Assembly: GCA_011391125.1 (NCBI GenBank)
Contig: JAABRE010000039.1
Location: 1 to 47,432, forward strand
Length of the DNA: 47,432 bases
Reading direction: 5' to 3'
Source of the DNA: Synechococcales cyanobacterium S06
GTDB taxonomy: Bacteria; Cyanobacteriota; Cyanobacteriia; Cyanobacteriales; JAABRE01
Of this stretch, positions 1 through 9,534 are shown piece after piece (position 1 is the stretch's first letter; each line of letters begins with the position of its first letter). The notes below the pieces were generated by a model. It was not told the origin of the DNA. It searched no databases and saw only the letters and a list, made by a program, of their open reading frames with translations. The position numbers were made by a program, and so were the translations under genes.

Positions 1-69
1 TCGATTCCTTACATTTTTTGTCCTGTACTTAGATGGCCGGTAGTTTGAATTTTTTAAAAGTCTAATAAA

Positions 70-1245
70 TTAACTTTGAGAAAGACGTTGTAAGGTTTCT
101 CCTCCTAATAATTCGTCAGTTTCGATTAGTAATTGGGGAATTTGATCACGAAAAGGACTATTTTTTAAACAGTGACTTAAATCTAGTGAAGAAATTTGTT
201 CAGCTTTTGTACCAGGAAACCAATGACTAGCATTTCCTAATAAGTTATAACGCATTTTTCCATAATCAATCATGTCATAAACTAAAGCTAAATTACGTAA
301 CCACAAAATAACAGGAATATTGACTCGATTAGGAGTTTCTTCTGGTAAGGGGAGGCCGACAGACCAATTTTTAACCCAATCTGCTCCTAAAATTTTAATA
401 GCTTCGTTTTCTAAACGTTCTAAAATAGGAGGTAAAAGTTCCTTAGTTTTATCTAATAATGGTAAGGTTTTTAAATGTTCATCAAAATCCGTTGGTTTTG
501 CTGCTCCTACACTTAAAGTATCTACTTGAGAATGGGATAAACAAAAGAGATTATTAAAAACGATGGGACTTAAAGGAGAGCATAATTTAACTAATTTTTC
601 CGATGGTTTATAAAGTAACCCACCTTTATCGGAAGGACTAATAATAAATACCCCTAAATCATATTTTTTTGCTGTTTCAATTGCTGGCCAATTAATTTGA
701 TTAATCCAATACCAATGTAAATTTACATAATCAAATTGATTGGTTTCTATGGTTTTTCTAATAAGATCACAAGGTCCATGGGTCGAAAAACCAATAAAGC
801 GAACTTTGCCCTCTTTTTGTAATTTTTTAGCCTCCTCTAAACACCCATTCATCGTATCTTGAAAAGTCTCTTCATTATTAATACCATGAATCCCCAATAA
901 ATCCACATAATCTAATTTTAAATAGGATAAAGATGTTTCAAATTCTTGTCTAAATTCTTGGGGATTTTTTTTCGGAGTGACTTTTGTTTGCACTATTAAT
1001 TCATGTCGAGGTATTTTTGGCAAAATCTGTCCTAGTTGCATTTCAGAGCTACCATAAAACCTTGCCGTTTCGATGTGATTAATACCCACATCTAAAGCTT
1101 TTTTAATGGTATTTTCTAAGTTCTGCTGATTATCTTGCGGTATTTCGGCAAATGATAAATCTTGCCATTGATATTGATATCTCATTCCTCCACAGGAAAA
1201 AACTGGCATTTTTAATTCTGTACGTCCAAATCTTCTATATTCCAT
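70..1245 (-). CDS. Aldo/keto reductase family oxidoreductase
   Basis: A 391-residue protein of the aldo/keto reductase superfamily, expected to be a soluble NAD(P)H-dependent carbonyl reductase; the substrate is unknown. It opens with the family start MEYRRFGRTELKMP. The catalytic tetrad can be read as Y64 (ETARFYGSS), K88 (VQTKV) and H120 (LLGIHG). The usual Asp of the tetrad is replaced by Glu59 (HIET). A (beta/alpha)8 barrel covers about residues 1-270. The roughly 120-residue C-terminal tail has no Cys-rich ferredoxin motif, so this is not the 4Fe-4S variant. The ATG at 1245 is the only sensible start and its ribosome site is weak. It is the last gene of a minus-strand block. The family is confident, the substrate is not. 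Confidence 0.85.
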   Translation of the reverse strand: MEYRRFGRTELKMPVFSCGGMRYQYQWQDLSFAEIPQDNQQNLENTIKKALDVGINHIETARFYGSSEMQLGQILPKIPRHELIVQTKVTPKKNPQEFRQEFETSLSYLKLDYVDLLGIHGINNEETFQDTMNGCLEEAKKLQKEGKVRFIGFSTHGPCDLIRKTIETNQFDYVNLHWYWINQINWPAIETAKKYDLGVFIISPSDKGGLLYKPSEKLVKLCSPLSPIVFNNLFCLSHSQVDTLSVGAAKPTDFDEHLKTLPLLDKTKELLPPILERLENEAIKILGADWVKNWSVGLPLPEETPNRVNIPVILWLRNLALVYDMIDYGKMRYNLLGNASHWFPGTKAEQISSLDLSHCLKNSPFRDQIPQLLIETDELLGGETLQRLSQS

Positions 1246-1293
1246 GTTTCTTTTTAATTTATTTTGTCGATTAATTTAAGATTATAACTAATT

Positions 1294-2023
1294 TTAATGA
1301 TTTATTTTCTCTAATAGAATTTGATTAATAAAGTTTTGCATATTTTGGAGATGAGAACCAGACCAATATATTTGATTACAGTTAAGACAACGATGAAAGT
1401 TATTAATATATTTTCTGGTTGCTTCGGGAATTTTGTCAAGGATTAATTGTTTATCTATCTTTTCTAACTCACCATTACAATTAAGACACCTTTGAAAAGG
1501 GGTTATTTTCTCAAATAAATAAAACCTTTTTAAAACTTCTATTAACTGTTTTTTCGGATTTGTTTCCCTGACATAATAACCATAACTAATTTTTTTTCTC
1601 ATTAAAACTCCCTTATCACGGGTTAAAACGATGCGATTTTCTAACTCGGAAATATCGGCAATTTCTGCATCTTCAAAAGTGTGACTATACAAGGTATCAA
1701 AACCTAACATCCTTAAAAATGAGGCTAATTTACCTAAATGTACATCTAAAATAAAGCGAACTTTTTCCTTGATTTTCGGTTGTAATTCGCTTATTTCTTG
1801 ATGTTTAGGAGTCGTAAAAAAGGAATAAATCTTAATCGTATCTCCCTCTTTTAATAAATAAGAAAAATCTTCACTTTTTCCGTTAATTAATATTGCATTT
1901 ACTTCGGTATGGGGTACGCCCAAAGATTCAATGGTGTCTTTGATGGAGGGATTATCTTTAAAAGTATGGCTAAAAATTATCTCCCTTTTTTCTACTGGTA
2001 ATAAATCATTAACCTCTTTTTAA
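1294..2023 (-). pseudogene. Mut7-C RNase-domain protein with damaged 5' end
   Basis: The readable part has an N-terminal ubiquitin/ThiS-like segment, then the Mut7-C (PIN-like RNase) core beginning FILDVHLGKLASFLRMLGFD, and a C-terminal zinc ribbon with two CLNCN pairs about 50 residues apart. The longest ORF with a start begins at a TTG at 1923. However, family-like sequence continues in the same frame upstream (residues NDLLPVEKRE and FSHTFKDNPSIKDTIESLG) to a TAA near 2021. The family normally has a Met-led strand plus an F-Y pair there; the TAA sits where the Tyr codon would be, and no start lies further upstream. Either translation begins at the TTG, removing the first beta-strands of the ubiquitin-like domain, or the gene is dead. 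The junction lies just behind the methyltransferase gene. Confidence 0.65.
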
Positions 2024-2068
2024 AATTGATCAGGCCTCTCTTTTCTCTTTCTCCCGAAGGGTGAGGGT

Positions 2069-3577
2069 TTACAGTTTTAATTTCAGTTGATCTGCTTTAA
2101 TTTGCTGTTGTTTTTCGGCGGATTTTAAGACTTCAAAACTTAATTTTATGTCTAATCTTTTTTGCTGTTCTAACATTTCTTGAATGGTAACAATTTGGAT
2201 TTTATCAACAGTTTGACCATACATTTTATGCTGATAAATTCCGGCACTTTTAGCAGTAGTTATCATATCTTTGGTGGGGTTTTGTAGAGTGATGAATATT
2301 CCAATAGCCGCATTTTCTAAAGTTAAAACACCTTGCAAATCGCGAATATCTTTTGCGCCAACCTTACCTGATTTAACCTGTAAAATAATTTTTTCCTGAG
2401 TTTTTTCTCCTTGAAAATAAGCGATTCCATCTATTCCTTGATCCTTACCTTTTTTATCATTAATAATCGCACGGTTATTAGAGTAGGTTAAAACCGCCCA
2501 TTTTTCAAATTCTTTGCGCGTTCTGTCGTCTTTTTTCAGTGATAAAAGTTTAGCTGATTCCACATCTTTAGGAATACCATTTAACTCAATTGTTTGTAAG
2601 ACGTCTGCGCCAAAAGAGTCTTCTAAACGCTTTAAAATAACACCAATACTCTGATAAGTAATATCAATTCCCATCCAATTTCGGTTTAATTTTTGAGCGA
2701 CAATCGTAGCAGTTCCACAGCCACAAAAAGCATCCAAAATTACATCATGTTCGTTAGAACTAGCTTTAATAATACGTTCTAAAAGAGCTTCAGGTTTTTG
2801 TGTCGGATAACCTAAACGTTCTCGATCTTCTCGATTAAGAGTTTCAATATCTGTCCAATAATCTTCTGCTATTTTCCCCTCATCTAAATAATATCGATAA
2901 ACTTTTCCTGTTTTTTTATCTTTTTTTTCTTGATATTCACGACCGTCTTCATCTATTCCTACTTTCATGTGAGAATTCGGTTTTCTAGGAATGGAAGCTC
3001 CTTTTTGATTAAAAGTATGAATATCTTTATTACTTTTAGTGAAAAACAAAATTACATCATGTTTTTTAGCAAATCTTTTTTTACTTTTACCACCAATGGT
3101 ATAGCACCAGATAATTTCATTTTGAAATTCTCCTCCTTGGGAGCAAAAAATAGCGTCTAAAACTAACTTTAAATAATGTGACGCAGTGGGATCACAATGT
3201 AAATAAAAACTGCCCGTCGGTTTTAAAACGCGATGAATTTCCGCGATTCTTAAAGTCATTCCCACCAAATAAGCTAACAAAGGACCTTTTTTTAACACAG
3301 GAATTAAACCATTAATTAAATCAATAGATTGGGAAGTAAAATGACCTAAATAATTTTCTTGTATTTCTAATAACCCTTGATTAGCGCGATCATCCCAAGT
3401 CCAAGTATCAATAAAAGCTTGCGCTTGGGCCTTATCTTCTTGACCAATATTATTATAAATTTGGTTATAATTACGCTTAGAATTAAAAGGAGTATCAATA
3501 TAACATAAATCCACCGATTCATCCTTAATATAACGTCTTAAAACCTCTAAATTATCACCATAAAATAACTTATTCAT
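2069..3577 (-). CDS. Site-specific DNA methyltransferase with C-terminal Mrr-like nuclease domain
   Basis: A 502-residue beta-class (motif IV before motif I) amino-DNA methyltransferase fused to a restriction-endonuclease-like domain. Motif IV is at residues 28-31 but reads DTPF instead of the usual [DNS]PP[FYW]. Motif I (DAFCGCGTAT) is near residues 276-285. The C-terminal third, from about residue 355, carries a PD-(D/E)XK signature of Mrr type: GIDG near 380, then LQVKSG near 395. I chose the ATG at 3577 because GAGG lies six bases upstream; the longer frame starts at a TTG that precedes this site. A truncated duplicate lies at 4326-4760. It probably methylates, and perhaps also cleaves, an unknown site. 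The T for P substitution makes methylation activity uncertain. Confidence 0.82.
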   Translation of the reverse strand: MNKLFYGDNLEVLRRYIKDESVDLCYIDTPFNSKRNYNQIYNNIGQEDKAQAQAFIDTWTWDDRANQGLLEIQENYLGHFTSQSIDLINGLIPVLKKGPLLAYLVGMTLRIAEIHRVLKPTGSFYLHCDPTASHYLKLVLDAIFCSQGGEFQNEIIWCYTIGGKSKKRFAKKHDVILFFTKSNKDIHTFNQKGASIPRKPNSHMKVGIDEDGREYQEKKDKKTGKVYRYYLDEGKIAEDYWTDIETLNREDRERLGYPTQKPEALLERIIKASSNEHDVILDAFCGCGTATIVAQKLNRNWMGIDITYQSIGVILKRLEDSFGADVLQTIELNGIPKDVESAKLLSLKKDDRTRKEFEKWAVLTYSNNRAIINDKKGKDQGIDGIAYFQGEKTQEKIILQVKSGKVGAKDIRDLQGVLTLENAAIGIFITLQNPTKDMITTAKSAGIYQHKMYGQTVDKIQIVTIQEMLEQQKRLDIKLSFEVLKSAEKQQQIKADQLKLKL

Positions 3578-3639
3578 AAAAGACCTCAAAATTTAACTTG
3601 AATTGAATTTATCTGATTATATCATTAAAAAGACATTCT

Positions 3640-3708
3640 ATTTTAAGGTGCATCACGAACAAAAATTAATTATTTGATCAATAAATTGTCTGTGTGACAC
3701 ACCCTACT
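3640..3708. repeat. Short hairpin repeat with GGTGCRTCA ends (copy 1)
   Basis: An imperfect inverted repeat: AAGGTGCATCACG at the left and GTGACACACCCTAC at the right, enclosing an AT-rich loop. The same ends occur at 8452-8516, 9785-9851 and 34301-34364. It lies between the methyltransferase gene and the upstream DUF29 gene. Confidence 0.6.
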
Positions 3709-3725
3709 TTTTACCAAATAATTAA

Positions 3726-4184
3726 TTAAGGTAAATAATTTTCATCTAAAACTTGCTCTAAATCAAAGCAAGATTCCCTCTGAAAAGTCTCAATTGATAA
3801 ACCAGTTTCATTGGCCGCAAATTTTCTAGCAACCTGATAACATTCGGCAAATACTTCTCTATAATGATTTTTTAAACTTGGACTATATTTAAAAGTTTTA
3901 GCAATCCTATTTCTATGCTCAATAATGGTATATTTCCAACTATGAGAACGTTTTTCTGGTTGATATTTATACTTTAATAAGTGCATTAATAATATTTCTA
4001 AATTACTTTCTAATGATTTTTTCTCCTTTCTACTCATATCTTCTATTTCTTCGATTAAATTAGGAATATCTAACTGATAAAATTCGCCCGTTTCTAATAA
4101 TTTAGCGGTTGTTTCTAACCAGAGACAATAATCTTGGTCATATAATTCAGTTAAATTTTGAGTTGGTTCTAATAGGATAGTCAT
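3726..4184 (-). CDS. DUF29 family protein
   Basis: A 152-residue helical protein of the DUF29 family, which is abundant and of unknown function in cyanobacteria. Landmarks are LYDQDYCLWLE near the N terminus, IPNLIEEIEDMSRKEKKSLE at about 44-63, the core LLMHLLKYKYQP, and W-x(5)-EHRNRI at about 100-110. The start is the ATG at 4184. A second, distinct DUF29 gene lies at 30158-30622. No signal peptide or membrane segment is visible. Confidence 0.85.
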   Translation of the reverse strand: MTILLEPTQNLTELYDQDYCLWLETTAKLLETGEFYQLDIPNLIEEIEDMSRKEKKSLESNLEILLMHLLKYKYQPEKRSHSWKYTIIEHRNRIAKTFKYSPSLKNHYREVFAECYQVARKFAANETGLSIETFQRESCFDLEQVLDENYLP

Positions 4185-4325
4185 AGCTATTTATCTCACT
4201 AATTCACTATTAATTATTTCTGTTCAGTATAACATAATAAATTCGGTAACTGCTAAAACTGTCATTTTGTCAAGTCTTTGTTACAAAACTTAATATTATG
4301 GTCAAGAAACCTAGTTTCTTAATTT

Positions 4326-4760
4326 ACAGTTCTAATTTCATTTGATCTGCTTTGATTTGCTGTTGTTTTTCGGCGGATTTTAAGACTTCAAAACTTAATT
4401 TCATGTCTAATCTTTTTTGCTGTTCTAACATTTCTTGAATGGTAACAATTTGGATTTTATCAACAGTTTGACCATACAATTTATGCTGATAAAATCCGGC
4501 ACTTTTAAATGACCTAAATAATTTTCCTGTATTTCTAATAAACCTTGATTAGTGCGATCATCCCAAGTCCAAGTATCAATAAAAGCAGTAGGGGTGAACG
4601 GCCGTTCACCCCTACAATTATCAACAATATTATTATAAATTTGGTTATAATGACGCTTAGAATTAAAAGGAGTATCAATATAACATAAATCCACCGATTC
4701 ATCCTTAATATAACGTCTTAAAACCTCCAAATTATCGCCATAAAATAACTTATTCATCAT
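4326..4760 (-). pseudogene. Internally deleted duplicate of the DNA methyltransferase gene
   Basis: Two separate pieces of the 2069-3577 gene are joined here. Positions about 4510-4757 match its N-terminal part (MNKLFYGDNLEVLRRYIKDE, again with DTPF). Positions about 4326-4508 match its extreme 3' end almost base for base. Everything between, including SAM motif I and the Mrr core, is missing, and the junction is out of frame. A perfect 28-bp palindrome is inserted at 4588-4615, in place of codons encoding AQAQA in the full copy. No active enzyme can come from it. Upstream ATG ATG at 4755-4760 is preceded by a GAAGGG ribosome site. Confidence 0.85.
4588..4615. repeat. Perfect 28-bp palindrome inserted in the methylase pseudogene
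   Basis: GTAGGGGTGAACGG followed directly by its reverse complement. A close relative with TTAAC in place of TGAAC lies at 36747-36772. Aligning the pseudogene with its intact parent shows that the palindrome and a few flanking bases are an insertion. Confidence 0.75.
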
Positions 4761-4786
4761 TAAAAACCCTTCTTGTTTGCGAGCTC

Positions 4787-5010
4787 AAAAACCCAGAATT
4801 ATGGAACAAACCGACAATCCCCTTAGCGCCTTAGCGACTTTGCGTGAGATAAAAACCCAGAATTATGGAACAAACCGACAATCCCCTTAGCGCCTTAGCG
4901 ACTTTGCGTGAGATAAAAACCCAGAATTATGGAACAAACCGACAATCCCCTTAGCGCCTTTGCGACTTTGCGTGAGATAAAAACCCAGAATTATGAAACA
5001 AACCGATAAC
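4787..5010 (+). repeat. Tandem array, 64-bp period, about 3.5 copies (array A)
   Basis: Units start at 4787, 4851, 4915 and 4979, exactly 64 bp apart. Each contains CCCCTTAGCGCCTTAGCG and CTTTGCGTGAGAT. Related arrays are at 24285-24539 (opposite orientation), 24952-25100 and 38281-38460. The units are contiguous with no spacers, so this is not CRISPR. Confidence 0.9.
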
Positions 5011-5052
5011 CCTATAAGGAGAGAGAAGGTGAGCAAAAAGCCCACCCTAAAC

Positions 5053-7596
5053 TTAAATTTCCTCTTCCTCCTCCACAGAAGGAGGAATCAAAGCAACAGC
5101 GGCGATCGCATCGTCTTCATCCAAACGTTGAACTCGAACACCCATAGCGCTCCGGGATTGGGGCGAGATTTCAGCCGCAACTTGACGGATGATAATACCA
5201 CGATTAGTAATAATCATAAAGTGGTCATCCTGATTAACCACATGAAGTGCGGCCAACTGATCGGACTTATTGCGGAACTTAATCGCCCGCAAACCTAGGC
5301 CAGTGCGGCGTTGTAGCCTAAAGAGAGTCACGGGAATCCGTTTTCCGTAACCCATGGTTGTAATTGCCAACAACCATGGACCAGCAGTTGCAGTTTCAGT
5401 CGCTAATTCTTCATTGTCGTCCTCATCTTCATCGTCTGCTTGAGCAATACTAGCGGAAATTTGACTAGGTAAAATATCCAAACTAATTAACTCGTCATTT
5501 TTCCGAAGTTTCATCGCTTTGACACCTTTAGCAGTTCGGCTCAAAGGTCGGATTTGTTCGTCACTAGCCTTAAAGTGAATGGCCATCCCCTGACGACTAC
5601 CAATAATGATGCTATCTTCAGAGCGTGCCAACCTTACCCAGCGCAATTGGTCATCTTCCCCTAAACTTATGGCAATTAAACCATTGGCTCGAATATGACT
5701 GTAGGCGGAGAGAGCGGTTTTTTTGATAAAACCTTTACGGGTCAACATGACCAAATATTGATCTTCGGTAAATTCCGAGACTGCAACCATGGAGGTAATT
5801 TTCTCATTTTTGCCAATGGGCAACATTTGCACAATGGGCATACCCCGAGCAGTACGAGACGCAGCGGGAATTTGGTAGGCTGGTATTTGATATACTACAC
5901 CTCGATCGCTAAAAAACAGAATTGAGTCGTGGTCACAACCAGTTAAAAAGTGTTCAACTACGTCATCTTCCTTAATTTTCGCTCCCGCTTTACCTCGAGT
6001 GGCACGTCTTTGGGTGTTAAAGGTATCCACTGGCATTCTCTTAATATAACCTTGTTCGGTGAGCAGAATGATGGCCTGTTCATTGGCGATTAAATCAGTG
6101 TCCTGTAAATCTTCTTCACCAAAGACGATTTCTGTACGTCGAGGAGTGGCATGAATGGTCTTAATTTGGGTGATTTCTTCTTCGATAATCTCTTCTATGC
6201 GTTCTTTGCGGGCTAAAATATCTTGTAAATCAATGATTTTTGTCAGTAAATCTTCATGTTCAGCTTGAATTTTCTCGGCTTCTAAAGCTGTTAAACGACG
6301 CAACTGCATTTGTAAAATTGCGTCGGATTGTGCTTCGGAAAGACTTAAAATTTCCATTAATTGAGCTTTAGCGTTGGCGGTATCAGAAGCTCCTCGAATT
6401 ATTCTGATTACCTGATCGATGTCTAGTAAAGCGACCAATAAACCTTGTAAAATGTGGTCTCTTTCTTCGGCTTTCCTTAACTCATAACGAGTGCGTCGAG
6501 TAATGGTTTCGACACGAAATTCGAGGAATATTTGTAAAAATTCTTTGAGAGTCAGTAATTGGGGCTCTCCCTTGACGATGGCCAACATATTTGCGCCAAA
6601 ATTAGATTGCAGAGCTGTTTGTTTGTAAAGGTTATTTAATACAACTCTCGGGTAAGCATCTCGTCTTAACTCTATCACAATGCGCATTCCGGTGCGATCG
6701 CTTTCGTCGCGAATATCGGAAATGCCCTCAATTTTTTTATCATTAACCAACTCAGCGATTTTCTCAATTAAAGCCGCTTTATTAGTTTGGTAAGGCAATT
6801 GAGTCACAATGATGGCTTCTTTTTCGGTTCTACCTTTGAGGGTTTCAATGCTTGCGACACCGCGCATTTTAACCGAACCGCGGCCGGTGGTGAAAGCTTC
6901 TTTAATCCCTGAAACCCCTAAAATTTGTCCTCCGGTGGGAAAATCCGGCCCGGGGATAATTTTCATTAAGTCTAAATTATTCAAGTCCGGGTTATGAATT
7001 AAGGCCACTACCCCGTCGATTATTTCTCCCAAATTGTGCGGAGGAATATTGGTCGCCATACCAACGGCAATTCCCGAAGAACCATTGACCAAAAGTTGTG
7101 GAATACGAGAGGGTAAAACCACGGGTTCTTGTTGTGAACCGTCAAAGTTATCAATGAAATCGACGGTTTCTGATTCCATGTCTCGCAACAGGGAATTAGT
7201 TGTCAAGGTGTGCAAACGACACTCGGTATAACGCATCGCTGCGGGAGGATCGTTGTCCACCGAACCAAAGTTCCCGTGACCATTGATGAGTGGGTCACGC
7301 ATGGAGAAATCCTGAGCCATTCTGACTAAAGCATCATAAACCGCCGTGTCACCGTGGGGGTGATATTTACCCAAAACTTCCCCCACTACCCTAGCGCATT
7401 TTCGAAAAGGGCGATCGGGGGTTAAACCCAGTTCATACATGGCGTAGAGAATGCGACGGTGAACGGGTTTAAGACCATCCCTTGCGTCAGGAAGAGCTCG
7501 TCCTACAATGACGCTCATGGCGTATTCTAAGTAGGAGCGGGACATTTCGTTACTAAGATTGGTAGGAATTATATTTTCCTGGGGGGATATGGTCAT
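5053..7596 (-). CDS. gyrA: DNA gyrase subunit A
   Basis: An 847-residue type IIA topoisomerase A subunit, the cleavage and rejoining subunit of gyrase with GyrB. The active-site Tyr is Y123 in AAMRYTEC, next to the conserved GHGNFGSVD stretch at 106-114. The winged-helix/tower region is followed by a coiled-coil segment and a beta-pinwheel C-terminal domain (repeats with SRTARG, SRTAKG, QRRTGLG, SRSAMG). The GyrA box is the degenerate cyanobacterial form [10 protein letters not shown] rather than QRRGGKG, so a ParC-like role is the main alternative. I chose the ATG at 7596 because the upstream TTG overlaps the GGAG ribosome site. An acidic linker ([10 protein letters not shown]) interrupts the C-terminal domain. 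Cytoplasmic. Confidence 0.93.
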   Translation of the reverse strand: MTISPQENIIPTNLSNEMSRSYLEYAMSVIVGRALPDARDGLKPVHRRILYAMYELGLTPDRPFRKCARVVGEVLGKYHPHGDTAVYDALVRMAQDFSMRDPLINGHGNFGSVDNDPPAAMRYTECRLHTLTTNSLLRDMESETVDFIDNFDGSQQEPVVLPSRIPQLLVNGSSGIAVGMATNIPPHNLGEIIDGVVALIHNPDLNNLDLMKIIPGPDFPTGGQILGVSGIKEAFTTGRGSVKMRGVASIETLKGRTEKEAIIVTQLPYQTNKAALIEKIAELVNDKKIEGISDIRDESDRTGMRIVIELRRDAYPRVVLNNLYKQTALQSNFGANMLAIVKGEPQLLTLKEFLQIFLEFRVETITRRTRYELRKAEERDHILQGLLVALLDIDQVIRIIRGASDTANAKAQLMEILSLSEAQSDAILQMQLRRLTALEAEKIQAEHEDLLTKIIDLQDILARKERIEEIIEEEITQIKTIHATPRRTEIVFGEEDLQDTDLIANEQAIILLTEQGYIKRMPVDTFNTQRRATRGKAGAKIKEDDVVEHFLTGCDHDSILFFSDRGVVYQIPAYQIPAASRTARGMPIVQMLPIGKNEKITSMVAVSEFTEDQYLVMLTRKGFIKKTALSAYSHIRANGLIAISLGEDDQLRWVRLARSEDSIIIGSRQGMAIHFKASDEQIRPLSRTAKGVKAMKLRKNDELISLDILPSQISASIAQADDEDEDDNEELATETATAGPWLLAITTMGYGKRIPVTLFRLQRRTGLGLRAIKFRNKSDQLAALHVVNQDDHFMIITNRGIIIRQVAAEISPQSRSAMGVRVQRLDEDDAIAAVALIPPSVEEEEEI

Positions 7597-7771
7597 GGGT
7601 AAAATCTCCAATAAACGTGAGAATAACTGAGATATTTGCCAAGATTTAGGTTTTATTTGTTAGACAAGCCCTAAATTTTGCCAATTTGTACCCAAATTTT
7701 AACACATTTTGCCTACTTAGCCTTAATTAAGGGCATGATTGCGCTAATTTCTGTTTAAGTAGGGGGGAGAA

Positions 7772-8398
7772 TTATTCTGTCCCTACTTGCTGTTTAAAAC
7801 TAAGGGCTTGACTTTGTTTAAAAATATAATTAATAGCGGCCAATAATTCCTCCACATTAGAAATACTATAAAGTTTAATATTTTTAGTAAAACTGTCATT
7901 TTTTAGCTGGCCAAATTCCCAAAATTTACCGTTAGAAACTATCCCAAATAATTCCATTTCTGGCTTATTATTAAGTTTTTGAGCTGCTATTAATTCGGCT
8001 AAACATTGTCCCCAACCTTCGTCAAAGTTATCTTTTTTTGCTTCTACTAAAATTAAATAGGGTTGGTCAAATACTATTTTACCTTTTGGAGAACGTTTAG
8101 CGACAATATAATCAGGAATACCTGATAGTTTTTCGTTATAATTTAGCGGTTGGTGACTCCAAACTAATAGTTGATGGCGATAATGTTGCCATATTTCTAT
8201 TAATATTGGTGAAATGATATTTTCACAGATTGCATATTCTGAATTAAACACAACTCCTTCCGTTAAAACTAATTCTAATCTTTGCAGAAATAACTCTCCT
8301 ATCACTAAAGATATTTCTTGAATAAAATTTTTTTCCTGATAAGTAATCGGAAACTCTTTAATCACATCAGCAATGTTTTTATAATTATTAAATGACAT
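7772..8398 (-). CDS. PD-(D/E)XK nuclease-like protein of unknown role
   Basis: A 208-residue protein. I do not recognise a named family, but the core reads as a PD-(D/E)XK fold: GIPDYIVAKR near residues 113-122 and LILVEAKKDNF near 135-145, with a helix containing GWGQCLAEL after the EAK motif. This layout is typical of restriction-endonuclease-like type I R-protein N-terminal relatives. A strong GGAGGTG ribosome site lies just upstream of the ATG at 8398. No methyltransferase partner is adjacent. Confidence 0.65.
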   Translation of the reverse strand: MSFNNYKNIADVIKEFPITYQEKNFIQEISLVIGELFLQRLELVLTEGVVFNSEYAICENIISPILIEIWQHYRHQLLVWSHQPLNYNEKLSGIPDYIVAKRSPKGKIVFDQPYLILVEAKKDNFDEGWGQCLAELIAAQKLNNKPEMELFGIVSNGKFWEFGQLKNDSFTKNIKLYSISNVEELLAAINYIFKQSQALSFKQQVGTE

Positions 8399-8451
8399 TT
8401 TTTCACCTCCTTTAATTCACCATAAGCTGTTATGTTTTTAAAAGGGATATT

Positions 8452-8516
8452 GTCAGGTGCGTCAGATTATTAGATCATGGTTATTATATAAAAGTATCGG
8501 TCTGACGTACCCTACC
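8452..8516. repeat. Short hairpin repeat with GGTGCGTCA ends (copy 2)
   Basis: CAGGTGCGTCAGATT at the left and GGTCTGACGTACCCTAC at the right form an imperfect stem around an AT-rich loop. It lies in the gap between the MazF gene and the nuclease-like gene. Same family as 3640-3708 and 34301-34364. Confidence 0.6.
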
Positions 8517-8527
8517 AAGTCTATTTT

Positions 8528-8869
8528 TTAGTTATTAATTTGTAAATGTAATTTAATCGCATTTTCAATTAAAGCCATTTTTTCAGCACTTAAACATTTA
8601 ATTTTATCTCCTTCTAAACGTTGCTTAGAAATAGTCCTAATTTGTTGCGCTTGTACTTTAGAATCTTTAATTAACCCCGATTCATCTTTGTTAATTAAGA
8701 CTTCAAAAGGATAAACTCGAATAATATTAGATGTTAAAGGTAATACTGTAATGGTATTAGCAACAAGATTATTAATATCGTTACTAACAATTAAAACAGG
8801 GCGACGTTTTGCTATTTCTGAACCTATTGTGGGACTTAAATTCGCATAAAAAATATCACCACGTTTCAT
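8528..8869 (-). CDS. MazF/PemK-like mRNA endonuclease toxin
   Basis: A 113-residue type II toxin of the MazF/PemK family, expected to cut single-stranded RNA. The family start MKRGDIFYANLSPTIGSE is followed by KRRPVLIVSND and the strand NTITVLPLTSN; the length is normal. Its start overlaps the antitoxin stop by 14 bp, indicating translational coupling. Nothing suggests inactivation. Confidence 0.88.
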   Translation of the reverse strand: MKRGDIFYANLSPTIGSEIAKRRPVLIVSNDINNLVANTITVLPLTSNIIRVYPFEVLINKDESGLIKDSKVQAQQIRTISKQRLEGDKIKCLSAEKMALIENAIKLHLQINN

Positions 8870-9080
8870 CTTCTAAACCATCCCCAGCTAAAATATCCCA
8901 ATCAGTTTCCACCTCCTTAGATGCTTCTCTATAAGCATTTTCTAAATCTCTTTCTCTTAATAATTGTAAAGCTTCTTCAATTACTTCGGAACTATGGTTA
9001 AAACCTTTTTCTATCTGATAGTTTTCTATAAAATAAATTAAGGAATCTGATAACGAAATTGACATTTTTTTTGTTTTCAT
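8856..9080 (-). CDS. Ribbon-helix-helix antitoxin of the MazF pair
   Basis: A 74-residue protein. The N-terminal strand KMSISLSDSLIYFIENY and helix EVIEEALQLLRERD form a ribbon-helix-helix DNA-binding fold, followed by an acidic toxin-binding tail. It overlaps the MazF gene by 14 bp in the usual antitoxin-first order, and it probably represses the operon. No clear Shine-Dalgarno sequence lies in front of the ATG at 9080; a second ATG at 9065 is an alternative start. Confidence 0.78.
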   Translation of the reverse strand: MKTKKMSISLSDSLIYFIENYQIEKGFNHSSEVIEEALQLLRERDLENAYREASKEVETDWDILAGDGLEDETW

Positions 9081-9109
9081 TTTATCACATTTTTTATCTG
9101 ATAGTTATT

Positions 9110-9376
9110 TTATTGATAATGAGTCCACATTCTAATAATTTTAATGGTCTTTTCTTCGGTTAAAACTTAATAGAACAAACTATGCTGAGTATTTATTCTT
9201 TAAGCATAGTAGCCTGACAACTCTCCAGTTAATTTTTCAAAAGATGGATAGGATTCGTAAGGATTATTGTTAATAATATTAAGTAATTTTATTACTTGTT
9301 TTCCTAATCCTGCTGCGACTATTTTTCTACTATCTTTTTCTGCTTGTTTAGTAAAAACTAAGTTCCACTTATCCAT
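9110..9376 (-). pseudogene. YoeB/Txe-family toxin, broken by two stop codons
   Basis: Reading from the ATG at 9376 gives a full-length 88-codon YoeB/Txe (RelE superfamily) protein: MDKWNLVFTKQAEKDSRKIV at the start, PSFEKLTGELSGYYA in the middle, and the hallmark IKIIRMWTHYQ at the end. Two in-frame TAA codons interrupt it, at codon 59 (where the family has Arg) and codon 70 (where it has Gln). The frame is otherwise intact, so decay is recent. It follows the broken antitoxin gene at 9535-9746, from which it is separated by a MITE. Confidence 0.82.
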
Positions 9377-9406
9377 TTAAAATCGTCCTAATTATTTCTT
9401 CATTTA

Positions 9407-9534
9407 TATAGTAATTCCAAATAAAAATTAAACAAAAGTTTTTAGTTTGTTGTTGGACTTTAGTCCTAAGAAGCGCTAAAGCGCAACTACGAACCTATTT
9501 TTTAACTGTTTTAATCTTAATTGGAATCACTATA
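9407..9534. mobile_element. MITE with IS630-type ends (copy 1), inserted in antitoxin gene
   Basis: A 128-bp element starting TATAGTAATTCCAAATAA and ending in the inverted match TTAATTGGAATCACTATA. TA is present at both ends, as expected for IS630/Tc1-type insertion. A second copy is at 22075-22203. The same end, TATAGTGATTCCAAATAAG, borders the IS630-type transposase remnant at 46657. Removing the element and one TA restores the antitoxin frame to a stop overlapping the toxin start. Confidence 0.82.

Noticed and set aside
4787-5010. CRISPR array
   Set aside because: Units are contiguous, all alike and 63-66 bp long, with no unique spacers and no cas genes. They are plain tandem repeats.
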